This document shows positions 1-5,209 of a DNA stretch of 5,209 bases, in pieces. This DNA is from Chromatiales bacterium. Its GTDB lineage: Bacteria > Pseudomonadota > Gammaproteobacteria > UBA6429 > Thiohalophilaceae. The first letter of the stretch is position 1, and the number at the start of each line of letters is the position of its first letter. The stretch is taken from the NCBI GenBank assembly GCA_027057985.1, contig JALUTJ010000199.1:1-5209 (forward strand). Reading direction: 5' to 3'. Made by a program: the position numbers and the translations under genes. Below the pieces are notes generated by a model. It ran no database searches and was not told the origin of the DNA. It worked only from the letters and a program-made list of their open reading frames with translations.

Positions 1-1136
1 CCTTTACCGAGTTGACCCATCGCTATATCGACGAAATGCATAAAGATTCAGCGGCACTGGGAGTGTTACCACCCAACCAGGAACCAGCGGCTACGGCCTA
101 TATGCAGCAGATTATCGACATGGTGCAGACCCTGGTGGACAAGGGCTATGCCTATGCCGCCGAAAATGGTGATGTCTATTACGCGGTCAGCAAGTTTGAG
201 CACTACGGGCAACTTTCCGGCAAAAATATCGAGGATTTACGCGCCGGTGAGCGGGTTGCGGTGGATGAGGCAAAACAGGATCCACTTGACTTTGTGCTCT
301 GGAAGGCCGCCAAGCCGGAGGAGCCAAGCTGGGATTCCCCCTGGGGTAAGGGACGTCCAGGCTGGCATATCGAGTGCTCGGCCATGTCCACCGAGTGCCT
401 GGGACATCATTTTGATATTCACGGTGGTGGCATGGATTTACAGTTTCCGCACCATGAAAACGAGATCGCCCAGTCCGAGGCGGCGACCGGCGAAAAATTT
501 GCCAATGTCTGGATGCATAATGGTTTCGTACGTATCGATGATGAGAAAATGTCCAAGTCACTGGGTAATTTTTTCACCATTCGTGATGTTACCGCGCAGT
601 ACGATCCTGAAGTTTTGCGCTATTTTATTCTCAGCAGTCATTACCGCAGCCCACTGAATTATTCCGACCAGCAGCTCGACAGTGCTCGCGCAGCCCTGAC
701 CACGCTGTATACCGCCCTGCGTGGGGTGGATGAAATACCTGCACCTGCCCGGGATTCGGAGTATCACCAGCGTGCCTACGCGGCAATGGATGATGATTTT
801 AATACCGCGGAGGTGTTGCCGGTACTGTTCGACCTTGCTCGTGAGATTAACCGTCACAAGGAAAAAGAAGCGGAAAAAGCGGCACATTTTGCCGCAATCC
901 TGCGGGATCTCGGTGGCCTGCTGGGCCTGTTAACACGTGATCCGGAAGCATTTCTGCGGGGCCACCAGGGTGCTGAAGGGCTTTCCGATGAGGAAATCGA
1001 GACGCTTATCGACCAACGCAACCAGGCTCGTGCCAGCAAGGACTGGGCCGAAAGTGACCGCATCCGCGACCTGCTCAAGGAAAAAGGGATTATCGTCGAA
1101 GACAGTGGCGGCAAAACCAGCTGGCGCAGGGAATAA
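1..1136 (+). CDS. cysS: Cysteinyl-tRNA synthetase, 5'-truncated by the window edge
   Basis: This cytoplasmic class I aminoacyl-tRNA synthetase charges tRNA-Cys with cysteine using ATP. The reading frame is already open at the left edge (first complete codon at base 3, reading FTELTHRY), so the TTG at base 12 is not the start. Compared with E. coli CysRS (461 residues), roughly 85 N-terminal residues lie outside, including the HIGH motif and the first zinc cysteine. Visible landmarks are WHIECS with the second zinc cysteine (codon 375-377), then [15 protein letters not shown], where the His at 450-452 and Glu at 462-464 match E. coli zinc ligands H234 and E238. The KMSKS ATP-binding loop is at 546-560. 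The helical anticodon-recognition domain follows and ends in a typical [16 protein letters not shown] tail. The gene is intact up to its TAA stop. No terminator is seen before the next gene 54 bp downstream, so read-through is likely. Confidence 0.97.
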   Translation, partial: FTELTHRYIDEMHKDSAALGVLPPNQEPAATAYMQQIIDMVQTLVDKGYAYAAENGDVYYAVSKFEHYGQLSGKNIEDLRAGERVAVDEAKQDPLDFVLWKAAKPEEPSWDSPWGKGRPGWHIECSAMSTECLGHHFDIHGGGMDLQFPHHENEIAQSEAATGEKFANVWMHNGFVRIDDEKMSKSLGNFFTIRDVTAQYDPEVLRYFILSSHYRSPLNYSDQQLDSARAALTTLYTALRGVDEIPAPARDSEYHQRAYAAMDDDFNTAEVLPVLFDLAREINRHKEKEAEKAAHFAAILRDLGGLLGLLTRDPEAFLRGHQGAEGLSDEEIETLIDQRNQARASKDWAESDRIRDLLKEKGIIVEDSGGKTSWRRE

Positions 1137-1158
1137 TCGGAACTTCCTTAACGTCTCC

Positions 1159-1171
1159 CTGTCAGTGACAG
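1159..1171. repeat. Short perfect palindrome between cysS and the next gene
   Basis: CTGTCA, one central G, then TGACAG form a 13-bp palindrome just upstream of the ribosome binding site of the following gene. It could be an operator-sized site or a small RNA hairpin. There is no T-run after it, so it is not an intrinsic terminator. No recognised binding-site consensus is matched, and the function is unknown. Confidence 0.35.
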
Positions 1172-1175
1172 AAGA

Positions 1176-1182
1176 AGGGGGG
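1176..1182 (+). promoter_or_regulatory. Strong Shine-Dalgarno for the secreted protein gene
   Basis: AGGGGGG ends 8 nt before the ATG at 1191. It is a purine-rich ribosome binding site at good spacing and fixes the start of the 210-residue protein directly before a signal-peptide-like N-terminus. Confidence 0.65.
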
Positions 1183-1190
1183 AATCGACA

Positions 1191-1823
1191 ATGCGAAATA
1201 GCCTGTTTTCTACAGTACTATTAGTTCTGACACTCACGATGTCTTCTTTTGTCAATGCGGCAGAATCCCTGAAAGAAGATAACCAGCATATCCGCACCTG
1301 GAACAAGTTTGCCAGGGACTGCCTGAAACTGCATAAAGCACTGACCAGCGGTAAGCATCTGAAGCATGAAACCGAGGTGGGGGGGTATGCCCACCAGAAG
1401 AATTTTTATATCGAGCATCGCTACCTCGACCATGGCCGGCTGATTAGCAAGGTGCAATGGGAGAAGGATAACCCGGAAACGCTGCATACCATCGAGGTTT
1501 ATCTCTATGATAAAAAAGGGCGGGTGAAACGGGACTATGCGGCCGCCTTCCTGCCTTACTACCACAATGCCCCGGTGCAGACGCTGGTGAGTTTTCACCA
1601 TTATAATGGTGATTTACACGCTTTTCGTTCCTTTGATGCCAGTGGCTACCGGGTGCTGGAACGCTGTACTGGCAAGGCACCGGGCGGAGAGGAGGTTAAC
1701 CTGATCCTGGATGAGGATGAGCTGGCCGAAGATCCGGATAATATTATTGGTACGAAAGAATACAATCTCTGTTTTGCCGGTCTGAAGCAGGAAAAACTGG
1801 GTAAATACATCATTCCCCAGTAA
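1191..1823 (+). CDS. Secreted (periplasmic) protein of unknown function, 210 aa
   Basis: I do not recognise the family. Residues 1-24 look like a Sec signal peptide: a basic start (MRN), a hydrophobic core at about residues 5-17, and a VNA or NAA cleavage motif around residues 21-24. The mature protein should therefore be periplasmic or exported. There is no lipobox cysteine and no second membrane segment. The mature part is mixed charge and rich in His and Tyr, with three cysteines (C44, C159, C194), so at most one disulfide plus a free thiol. The stretch at about residues 100-158 alternates short hydrophobic and polar segments (IEVYLYDKKGR, VSFHHYNGDLHAFRSFD), which suggests a beta-sheet core. 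Residues 165-184 are acidic. The gene follows cysS by 54 bp without a visible terminator and has its own strong ribosome binding site, so it is probably co-transcribed with cysS. Its stop lies 14 bp from the convergent folD stop. Coding status is well supported by the start, the signal peptide and the intact length. Function is open. Confidence 0.85.
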   Translation: MRNSLFSTVLLVLTLTMSSFVNAAESLKEDNQHIRTWNKFARDCLKLHKALTSGKHLKHETEVGGYAHQKNFYIEHRYLDHGRLISKVQWEKDNPETLHTIEVYLYDKKGRVKRDYAAAFLPYYHNAPVQTLVSFHHYNGDLHAFRSFDASGYRVLERCTGKAPGGEEVNLILDEDELAEDPDNIIGTKEYNLCFAGLKQEKLGKYIIPQ

Positions 1824-1837
1824 CTCGCAGGGGCTGC

Positions 1838-2692
1838 TTAGTCGTGAAAATTCTCGGCGGCATCCAGGGTGTTCTGCAGCAGGGTTGCCACGGTCATGGG
1901 GCCGACACCACCGGGAACCGGGGTTATCCAGCCGGCTCTTTCTTTGGCAGCTTCAAAATCCACGTCACCGACTAACTTTCCGTCTTCAGTCCGGTTAATG
2001 CCGACATCGATCACCACGGCGCCGGGTTTGACCCAGTCACCGCTCACGATATCGGGCTTACCCACGGCTACCACGAGGATATCGGCTCGGCTTACCTGGG
2101 CCTGGAGGTCTTTGGTAAAGCGGTGACAGACCGTGACCGTGCAGCCTGCCAGCAGCAGTTCCAGTGCCATTGGGCGGCCGACATGGTTGGAGGCACCGAC
2201 GATCACCGCATCCTGACCGCGGACTGGTTCACCGGTACTTTCCAGCAGGGTCATAACCCCCCGGGGCGTACAGGGACGCAGCACCGGCATGCGCGAGGCA
2301 AGGCGGCCTACGTTATAGGGATGGAAACCATCCACGTCTTTTTGCGGGTGGATGCGCTCGATGACCGTCTCGGTATCGATATGCTCGGGCAGAGGTAATT
2401 GTACCAGGATCCCGTCCACGTCCGGGTTGGTATTGAGCTCATCGATGAGAGACAGCAGTTTTTCCTGCGAGGTAGCGGCATCAAGGTCATAGGCAATGGA
2501 TTCGATACCGGCATCTTCACAGCCCTTGCGCTTATTACGGACATAGACCTCAGAAGCGGGATCATTTCCCACCAGGATAACGGCCAGCCCGGGCTTTCTC
2601 AGCCCCTTCGCCAGGCGTTCATCGACCCTTTTTCTCAGGTTTTGACGTAATTCAGCGGCAATCTGCTTGCCATCAATAATTTGCGCGGTCAT
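1838..2692 (-). CDS. folD: Bifunctional methylenetetrahydrofolate dehydrogenase / methenyltetrahydrofolate cyclohydrolase
   Basis: FolD oxidises 5,10-methylene-THF to 5,10-methenyl-THF with NADP+ and hydrolyses the product to 10-formyl-THF, feeding purine and formyl-Met-tRNA synthesis in the cytoplasm. The start chosen is the ATG at 2692, giving [12 protein letters not shown], the usual FolD N-terminus, and 284 residues (E. coli has 288). An in-frame ATG at 2734 would add 14 residues without family support and has no Shine-Dalgarno. The chosen start has only a weak GAG, 9 nt upstream. Visible motifs: the YVRNK active-site signature with Y50 and catalytic K54, then [11 protein letters not shown], then PCTPRG, then the cofactor-binding [10 protein letters not shown] loop, then [25 protein letters not shown] (in two parts) and the C-terminal [10 protein letters not shown] signature. 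All key motifs are intact. The gene is divergent from the tRNA cluster and convergent with the secreted protein gene. Confidence 0.97.
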   Translation of the reverse strand: MTAQIIDGKQIAAELRQNLRKRVDERLAKGLRKPGLAVILVGNDPASEVYVRNKRKGCEDAGIESIAYDLDAATSQEKLLSLIDELNTNPDVDGILVQLPLPEHIDTETVIERIHPQKDVDGFHPYNVGRLASRMPVLRPCTPRGVMTLLESTGEPVRGQDAVIVGASNHVGRPMALELLLAGCTVTVCHRFTKDLQAQVSRADILVVAVGKPDIVSGDWVKPGAVVIDVGINRTEDGKLVGDVDFEAAKERAGWITPVPGGVGPMTVATLLQNTLDAAENFHD

Positions 2693-2850
2693 AGCGGTGA
2701 TCTCGTGGGTTACAACAGGGCGATATAATCTCATGTCAGGGCAGGTTTAGCCAATAGTAACAAGATTAAATATTCAGGATTGACGTTTGCTAAATTCGCG
2801 CGTATTATCGCGGCCTTGTTACAGCACCCGGTTAAAGTCTGTAGCAATGT
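2693..2850. promoter_or_regulatory. Divergent intergenic region between folD and tRNA-Pro
   Basis: This 158-bp region must hold the folD promoter (leftward) and the tRNA operon promoter (rightward, listed separately). An AT-rich block at about 2755-2776 sits at the UP-element distance from the tRNA promoter. It could also supply a -10-like sequence for folD on the other strand, but I see no convincing folD -35/-10 pair. The stretch 2816-2850 would be the 5' leader of the tRNA precursor, removed by RNase P. Confidence 0.5.
2780..2808 (+). promoter_or_regulatory. Sigma-70 promoter of the tRNA operon, stable-RNA type
   Basis: The -35 box TTGACG (2780-2785) and -10 box TATTAT (2803-2808) are separated by an ideal 17 bp. 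The next seven bases, CGCGGCC, form a GC-rich discriminator, which in rRNA and tRNA promoters is associated with stringent (ppGpp) control. An AT-rich, UP-element-like stretch lies just upstream (about 2755-2776). Transcription would start near 2815, about 36 nt before mature tRNA-Pro. Control by ppGpp is inferred from the discriminator only. Confidence 0.8.
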
Positions 2851-2908
<58 letters not shown>

Positions 2909-2927
<19 letters not shown>

Positions 2928-2993
2928 AATTATTTAAAGTAGTAATCTCAAAGGATTATTACTGGAAGGGAAAAGAGAGCGAGAACTCCCGAC
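2909..2993 (+). repeat. 85-bp exact direct repeat, copy A (includes last 19 nt of tRNA-Pro)
   Basis: This copy is identical base for base to 3055-3139 at an offset of 146 bp. It begins inside the T-loop of tRNA-Pro with AATCTCTCTG, covers the 3' acceptor strand and CCA, then the AT-rich AAATTATTTAAA, a hairpin (2939-2962), and ends in GAACTCCCGAC. Perfect identity in non-coding DNA points to recent duplication or ongoing gene conversion. Confidence 0.95.
2939..2962 (+). repeat. Stem-loop in repeat copy A
   Basis: GTAGTAATC (2939-2947) pairs with GATTATTAC (2954-2962), nine pairs including one G-T wobble, plus a possible T-G pair closing a CAAA loop. There is no T-run, so it is not an intrinsic terminator. 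It may be a processing or stability hairpin of the tRNA precursor. The same hairpin recurs at 3085-3108. Confidence 0.75.
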
Positions 2994-3005
2994 GAAATAA
3001 AAATG

Positions 3006-3073
3006 GCGAGTTCGACAGCAATCGGAGATTGCTGCAAGAGGGCGAAGCCCGAGTAATCTCTCTGCCCCGACCA
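3006..3073 (+). repeat. T-arm-like copy of tRNA-Pro split by a 40-bp hairpin-bearing insert
   Basis: GCGAGTTCGA (3006-3015) resembles the tRNA-Pro GGGAGTTCGA. It is followed by about 40 bp (3016-3055) and then ATCTCTCTGCCCCGACCA (3056-3073), which continues the tRNA exactly to CCA. The insert has two tight hairpins: CAGCAATC/GATTGCTG with a GGA loop (3016-3034) and GGGC/GCCC with a GAA loop (3040-3050). It is not a functional tRNA, because there is no D-arm, anticodon arm or 5' acceptor strand. Confidence 0.6.
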
Positions 3074-3139
3074 AATTATTTAAAGTAGTAATCTCAAAGG
3101 ATTATTACTGGAAGGGAAAAGAGAGCGAGAACTCCCGAC
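3055..3139 (+). repeat. 85-bp exact direct repeat, copy B
   Basis: This second copy is identical to 2909-2993 and includes the 19-nt tRNA-Pro 3' end with CCA, here without the rest of a tRNA. Its hairpin lies at 3085-3108. Identity stops after GAC at 3139, where copy A continues with G and this copy with C, which is the CCA-containing start of the third unit. Confidence 0.95.
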
Positions 3140-3176
3140 CAAATTATTTAAAGTAGTAATCCTGAAGCATTACTAC
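3134..3176 (+). repeat. Third, diverged repeat unit with conserved hairpin
   Basis: Bases 3134-3161 match 2920-2947 and 3066-3093 exactly over 28 bp, including the tRNA-end-like CCCGACCA. The hairpin is kept although its 3' side has changed: GTAGTAAT (3153-3160) pairs with ATTACTAC (3169-3176) around an 8-nt loop. The G-T wobble of copies A and B is a G-C pair here, but the innermost C-G pair is lost. This gives modest support for selection on structure. Confidence 0.8.
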
Positions 3177-3200
3177 CAGTTCAGGAAAAGCGAAAAAACG

Positions 3201-3210
3201 CTCAATTGAG
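3201..3210. repeat. 10-bp perfect palindrome upstream of tRNA-Arg
   Basis: CTCAATTGAG is a perfect palindrome at the junction where the third repeat unit resumes similarity (GAGTTC). No binding protein can be named. No promoter with a proper -35/-10 pair is visible between it and tRNA-Arg. Confidence 0.3.
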
Positions 3211-3251
3211 TTCAAAAGCAATCTTAATCAACAACGGTAGGTAAAAGTTCT

Positions 3252-3328
3252 GCGCCTGTAGCTCATCCGGATAGAGCATCGGCCTTCTAAGCCGAGGGTA
3301 GCAGGTTCGAGTCCTGCCAGGCGTGCCA
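3252..3328 (+). tRNA. tRNA-Arg (anticodon UCU)
   Basis: A complete 77-nt cloverleaf with encoded CCA. Acceptor stem GCGCCTG (3252-3258) pairs with CAGGCGT (3318-3324) with a terminal G-T pair, followed by discriminator G and CCA (3326-3328). The anticodon stem TCGGC/GCCGA encloses CTTCTAA, with anticodon TCT at 3286-3288. The T-stem GCAGG/CCTGC encloses TTCGAGT. It decodes AGA and AGG and corresponds to E. coli argU by anticodon. It is probably co-transcribed with tRNA-Pro, and tRNA-His follows after 28 bp. Confidence 0.97.
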
Positions 3329-3356
3329 TTTTCAGGGTAGGCCAAAACCATCCAAT

Positions 3357-3433
3357 GGTGGCTATAGCTCAGTTGGTAGAGCCCCGGATTGTGATTCCGG
3401 TCGTCGTGGGTTCGAGTCCCATTAGCCACCCCA
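3357..3433 (+). tRNA. tRNA-His (anticodon GUG)
   Basis: A complete tRNA with the histidine-specific extra G at -1 (3357) opposite C73 (3430), and encoded CCA at 3431-3433. Acceptor stem GTGGCTA (3358-3364) pairs with TAGCCAC (3423-3429). The anticodon stem CCGGA/TCCGG encloses TTGTGAT, with anticodon GTG at 3391-3393. It is nearly the same sequence as E. coli hisR. It is the last tRNA of the operon and is followed by a terminator-like hairpin. Confidence 0.97.
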
Positions 3434-3439
3434 TACTCC

Positions 3440-3483
3440 ATAAGACAGGGCTAAATCAATGGCCCTTGCTTATCTTTCTTTAT
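3440..3483 (+). terminator. Probable intrinsic terminator of the tRNA operon
   Basis: ATAAG then AGGGC (3440-3451) pair with GCCCT then CTTAT (3462-3473), giving two 5-bp stems separated by a 2x2 mismatch, with a 10-nt loop. A T-rich tract, CTTTCTTTAT, follows. It sits 7 bp after the tRNA-His CCA, where the operon should end. The T-tract is interrupted by C, so termination may be incomplete. Confidence 0.6.
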
Positions 3484-3593
3484 ATCCCTGTTCCCAAAGT
3501 GTTTTTCAGTCAGCGGCAAAACAGGAGCGTATCATTTTGCATATTGCTCTGAACGTGGCAGAATGAAAAAAATTCAAAGCCGGGTTTCAGGAA

Positions 3594-4904
3594 ATGGATG
3601 ATTTTAATACCGAGAAATATATCGAGCAGCGCCTGCAACAGGCCATGGCTTTTCTTGAGCCGCTGCAGCCCGGTTTTATCGACATCCTTACTTCGCCCAA
3701 AAAATCGACAGTCGTTAACTTTCCCATCCAGATGGACGATCAAAGCGTGCAGGTGTTTCGTGGCTTTCGTGTATTACACAGCCATGTTAATGGACCGGGT
3801 AAGGGAGGGATACGCTATTCACCCAATCTGACCTATGCCGAAATTGCCGCACTGGCAGCCCTGATGACATGGAAGTGTGCGTTGATAAATGTACCCTTCA
3901 GCGGTGCCAAAGGAGGTGTCTGTTGTGATACCAAGTCACTGTCGGATAACGAGTTAAGACATATTACGCGGCGATTTATTTCCGAGCTCGGCGATGATAT
4001 CGGGCCACATACCGATATTCCTGCGCCGGATCTCTATACCAATGAACGGACCATGGGCTGGATCTACGATACCTACGATGTGATGCATCCCGGTAGAAAC
4101 AATCGTCCGGTGGTTACCGGCAAAGCGATCGATCTTGGTGGTTCTTTAGGCAGGCAACTGGCCACCGGGCAGGGCTGTTTATATGCAACCTTGCGTTTTA
4201 TTGAGCGAATTAAACCAGTGGGTATCTCCAGCCTGAAAGATAGAACCGTGGCGATACAGGGCTATGGAAACGTCGGTTCATCCGTTGCTCGCCTGTTTCA
4301 ACAGGAAGGCGCAAAAATCGTTGGTATAAGCGATTCGCAGGGCGGCATCTATGCTGAAAATGGTCTCGACCTTGATGCGTTGGATGAATATAAAAGCAAA
4401 AACAGAACCGTAGTTGGGCTGGCTGAGACCATGAGTATTACCAATGAGGATTTGCTTGAACTTGAATGCGATATCCTGATACCGGCAGCGACCAGTCACC
4501 AGGTAACCAGTGAAAATGCCGACAGGGTAAAAGCCAGCATGGTCATTGAGGCAGGTAATGCCCCGGTAACACCTTCTGCTAACCAGGTTCTTTCAGAAAA
4601 GGGAATTATCGTATTACCGGATATCCTGATGAATGCCGGTGGTGTTACTGTCAGTTACTATGAATGGGTTCAGAATATTGAAAACCAGCAATGGTCACTG
4701 GCTGAAGTAAACCAGAAACTCAATAACAAGATGATCAAGGCTACCGATGCAGTCATTGACAAGTGGTTAAGTCTGAACGAAAACCTGCCGCTCAGGCAAG
4801 AAGATGATAATGCGCCACAAGCAGTTGATTTACACACGGCAGCCCTGGTCGTTGCACTTAATCGTCTGCTTTCTACCATCGAGGAACGAGGTATCTGGCC
4901 ATAA
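3594..4904 (+). CDS. Glutamate dehydrogenase, hexameric type (Glu/Leu/Phe/Val dehydrogenase family), 436 aa
   Basis: This cytoplasmic enzyme interconverts glutamate and 2-oxoglutarate plus ammonia with NAD(P). The catalytic set is intact: K70 (in GPGKGG), K94 (in MTWKCAL), K106 (in GAKGG) and D146 (in PAPD). These match Clostridium symbiosum GDH K89, K113, K125 and D165 at a constant offset of 19. K70 and S354 (in VTVSYYEW) are the residues that bind the glutamate side-chain carboxylate, and leucine dehydrogenases lack them, so glutamate is the likely substrate. TGKAIDLGGSLGR (175-187) and the dinucleotide fold GYGNVG (223-228) follow. Whether NAD or NADP is preferred cannot be settled. The ATG at 3594 is the only sensible start, since an in-frame TGA lies at 3564. 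Its AGGAA directly abuts the ATG, an unusually short spacing. A weak promoter (TTGCAT at 3537, CAGAAT at 3559, 16-bp spacer) is possible. The gene overlaps the next by one base. Confidence 0.92.
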   Translation: MDDFNTEKYIEQRLQQAMAFLEPLQPGFIDILTSPKKSTVVNFPIQMDDQSVQVFRGFRVLHSHVNGPGKGGIRYSPNLTYAEIAALAALMTWKCALINVPFSGAKGGVCCDTKSLSDNELRHITRRFISELGDDIGPHTDIPAPDLYTNERTMGWIYDTYDVMHPGRNNRPVVTGKAIDLGGSLGRQLATGQGCLYATLRFIERIKPVGISSLKDRTVAIQGYGNVGSSVARLFQQEGAKIVGISDSQGGIYAENGLDLDALDEYKSKNRTVVGLAETMSITNEDLLELECDILIPAATSHQVTSENADRVKASMVIEAGNAPVTPSANQVLSEKGIIVLPDILMNAGGVTVSYYEWVQNIENQQWSLAEVNQKLNNKMIKATDAVIDKWLSLNENLPLRQEDDNAPQAVDLHTAALVVALNRLLSTIEERGIWP

Positions 4905-5209
4905 TGACAAGGTTATCCTCGTTGTCCTGGCGTATTGGTGGCCCACAGGGACACGGGATAGATAGTGCTCAACTTTTATTTTCTCGCACCTGTGCAAAAA
5001 CCGGTTTTTATGTGCTGAGTCAGCGAGAATATCATTCCAATATTATGGGGCGGCACAGTTATTCAGACGTACAGGTTTCGAATATACCGGTTTCTGGACA
5101 GCCTGCAATCACTGACCTGCTGGTTTGTCTCGATGCCGAAACATTCTGCCGTCATTTTGACACGGTTGCCAGTAAGGGTATCCTGGTAATCGATGAAGCT
5201 GATCTTGAA
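4904..5209 (+). CDS. korA: 2-oxoacid:ferredoxin oxidoreductase alpha subunit, N-terminal gamma domain (KorA type), 3'-truncated by the window edge
   Basis: The frame runs open from ATG 4904 to the right edge (102 codons, no stop). The protein begins MTRLSSLSWRIGGPQGHGID, and the IGGPQGxGxD signature near residues 11-20 is typical of the gamma domain at the N-terminus of fused gamma-alpha subunits of 2-oxoacid:ferredoxin oxidoreductases. QREYHSNIMGRHSY (residues 40-53) matches the family's REYxSNIxGxHSY motif, and DLLVCLDAETF (71-81) is the following strand and helix. With its beta partner (expected downstream, thiamine diphosphate and Fe-S), the enzyme would convert a 2-oxoacid plus CoA to acyl-CoA, CO2 and reduced ferredoxin, or the reverse. 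2-oxoglutarate is the inferred substrate because the gene is translationally coupled (TAATG overlap) to glutamate dehydrogenase. Pyruvate or a branched-chain oxoacid cannot be excluded. Confidence 0.85.
   Translation, partial: MTRLSSLSWRIGGPQGHGIDSAQLLFSRTCAKTGFYVLSQREYHSNIMGRHSYSDVQVSNIPVSGQPAITDLLVCLDAETFCRHFDTVASKGILVIDEADLE

Noticed and set aside
148..657. Long out-of-frame open frame inside cysS (169 codons), and the minus-strand frames at 187-561 and 558-887.
   Set aside because: They overlap strongly conserved CysS coding sequence, have no ribosome binding site or recognisable domain, and are shadows of it.
1824..1837. Bidirectional terminator between the convergent genes.
   Set aside because: Only GCAG-GGG-CTGC (1827-1837) is present, a 4-bp stem without T-runs on either side, which is too weak to call.
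2692..2734. A longer FolD starting at the ATG at 2734.
   Set aside because: The 14 extra residues do not match FolD N-termini, there is no Shine-Dalgarno, and the region probably belongs to the folD leader.
3055..3073. A second tRNA-Pro gene.
   Set aside because: Only the last 19 nt are present. There is no 5' acceptor strand, D-arm or anticodon arm.
3202..3441. Minus-strand open frame containing NGTRTHDDRNHNPGLYQLS.
   Set aside because: It runs antisense through tRNA-His and tRNA-Arg and is the usual spurious tRNA-derived translation.
3355..3552. Plus-strand open frame reading MVAIAQLVEPRIVIP.
   Set aside because: It is the sense translation of tRNA-His extended through the terminator, so it is not a protein gene.

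Overview
The window looks like a chromosomal segment of a gammaproteobacterium, possibly a sulfur-oxidising or other chemolithotrophic lineage. This rests on the gammaproteobacterial character of CysS and FolD, on CCA-encoding tRNA genes close to E. coli proM and hisR, and on cysS and folD lying next to a Pro-Arg-His tRNA cluster. The lineage below class level is an inference, and no database search was possible.

Layout, left to right. Bases 1-1136 hold the 3' four fifths of cysS (cysteinyl-tRNA synthetase), open at the left edge. A 210-residue secreted protein of unknown function follows on the same strand (1191-1823). It converges on folD, which is on the minus strand (2692-1838) and separated from it by only 14 bp. 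A divergent regulatory region (2693-2850) carries a strong stable-RNA-type promoter firing rightward into tRNA-Pro(UGG) (2851-2927), followed by tRNA-Arg(UCU) (3252-3328) and tRNA-His(GUG) (3357-3433). A hairpin terminator-like sequence closes the tRNA operon (3440-3483). A hexameric-type glutamate dehydrogenase gene (3594-4904) comes next. It overlaps by one base the start of an unclosed gene (4904 to the right edge) for the gamma domain of a 2-oxoacid:ferredoxin oxidoreductase alpha subunit (KorA type).

The most unusual part is the 324-bp spacer between tRNA-Pro and tRNA-Arg. It is built from tandem units that each begin with the 3' end of tRNA-Pro. An exact 85-bp direct repeat (2909-2993 and 3055-3139) starts with the last 19 nt of the tRNA including CCA, and a third, diverged unit follows. 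The units carry conserved hairpins and inverted near-copies of the tRNA-Pro T-arm. The arrangement resembles the repeats after tRNA-Tyr at the E. coli tyrT locus.

Functionally, the left part serves translation and one-carbon metabolism (CysS, FolD, tRNAs). The right part is a separate metabolic unit centred on 2-oxoglutarate: glutamate dehydrogenase interconverts glutamate and 2-oxoglutarate, and the coupled downstream enzyme probably interconverts 2-oxoglutarate and succinyl-CoA with ferredoxin as electron carrier.
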